From Pardosa pseudoannulata (taxonomy: Eukaryota > Arthropoda > Arachnida > Araneae > Lycosidae), in contig CM063500.1 in NCBI GenBank assembly GCA_032207245.1, positions 60,084,161 to 60,148,160 on the forward strand: a stretch of 64,000 bases of DNA, given 5' to 3'. Under the pieces are notes generated by a model, which did not search any database, was not told the origin of the DNA, and was given only the letters and a program-made list of their open reading frames with translations. Made by a program: the position numbers and the translations under genes. Each line of letters opens with the position of its first letter. Position 1 is the stretch's first letter. This document shows, in pieces, positions 63,223-64,000 of the stretch.

Positions 63223-64000
63223 CAGTCTGTATCGGTTATATGGTCAGCAGAGCGGTACAGAAAAATCAGACCATATAAACAGGGTGACCATATATGCAGA
63301 ACAGTACAACCCTATCGTGCATATATCGTGCATTTTTTATCCATAACAAAACAGCCTCATCCACATTTCCATAAGGTGACAAGCTCTGACATTTTCTTTC
63401 TTGATCACCGATTTCAACTCTTGAGGAGCAAAGTTTGGCAGCTAAAATGTTGTTTAATGTTGTCTGGGTAATTGAATTTACTTTGGCAGAAATAGCCTTT
63501 GAAAGATTAGATTTTAAAATTTTTCAATCAATTCGTTTTTGGCAGCAAATGATAAATTCTTTCTTTTCGAAGCCATAATTAAAAAAAAGACTTCTTATTT
63601 GTGACGTATGATCCAAATGCAACAAAATTTTCTTTTACTTGTTTAGTCTCAATTTCAACTTAAGCAGGGAGAGAGTACTTTAACCAATAAACAGACAGAT
63701 GTCGACCTCTTGTCAAGGGACAAGAGAACTGAGAAAGGTGAGAAACTCTGAAGAAGAGTCTATACTAACAAGAAAGGGGGAAAGGAAGGGAAATAAAGGC
63801 TTAAATTCAGGTCATCTCCGATTCACAGTAATTTTTTTTTTTTTAAAAAAAGGAAACTTGTTGAAAACATGAAATTGACCATATAACTGATATCAAGAAA
63901 AAGAAAATGACTGTATAAGTGGTGTGCTTTAACACATGTTCCATATTAAGTTAGACAGGACTTTAGAAAACTGACCATGTAAGTGGGGTGACCTTATAAG
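63223..64000 (-). mobile_element. Pogo/Tigger-like element, copy 2, running off the window
   Basis: Left end CAGTCTGTATCGGTTATATG matches 14903. The right part (accatgtaagtggggtgacc) matches the right end of copy 1. The minus strand encodes the start of a CENP-B/Tigger-type transposase: MASKRKNLSFAAKNELIEKF from about 63571, then frameshifted VIKKENVRACHL-like sequence. Internally deleted. Confidence 0.8.

Overview
This is a 64 kb, AT-rich, intron-rich eukaryotic window with heavy transposon load (mariner, pogo/Tigger, piggyBac, hAT, LINEs with RNase H, two tRNA-derived SINE families). The mix, and exon matches to animal ABCA, RPS15A and xylosyltransferase proteins, point to an arthropod. I lean towards an arachnid such as a spider, but that is inference; no species can be fixed from the sequence alone.

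Layout. 1652-46432 (+): thirteen exons of an ABC transporter of subfamily A. They cover the end of the first nucleotide-binding domain (NBD1), the whole second membrane half and the complete second NBD, 1131 residues to a stop. All exon phases join and all introns are GT-AG; the 5' part, including Walker A of NBD1, lies upstream of the window. 47513-53391, perhaps to about 56560 (-): ribosomal protein S15A, convergent with the transporter. Three coding exons give the full 130 residues, and a 5' leader exon is expected further upstream. 60779-62832 and beyond (+): the first two coding exons of a peptide O-xylosyltransferase, the enzyme that starts glycosaminoglycan chains; the catalytic part lies past the right edge.

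Introns and intergenic DNA are filled with transposons whose boundaries can often be read directly. Six elements are bounded by exact or near-exact target duplications of 8 bp (hAT) or TTAA (piggyBac-like), and several SINE and LINE copies have 8-16 bp duplications. There are nested insertions: a hAT in a mariner, a LINE in another copy of the same hAT family, and SINEs in older repeats.

The most notable gene-level observation is that the transporter keeps intact reading frames, Walker A (NBD2) and Walker B (both NBDs), yet lacks the LSGGQ-type signature, the Q-loop glutamine and the switch histidine in both NBDs. It looks like a conserved but catalytically degenerate ABCA protein. The three host genes have no evident common pathway and appear to be ordinary genomic neighbours.
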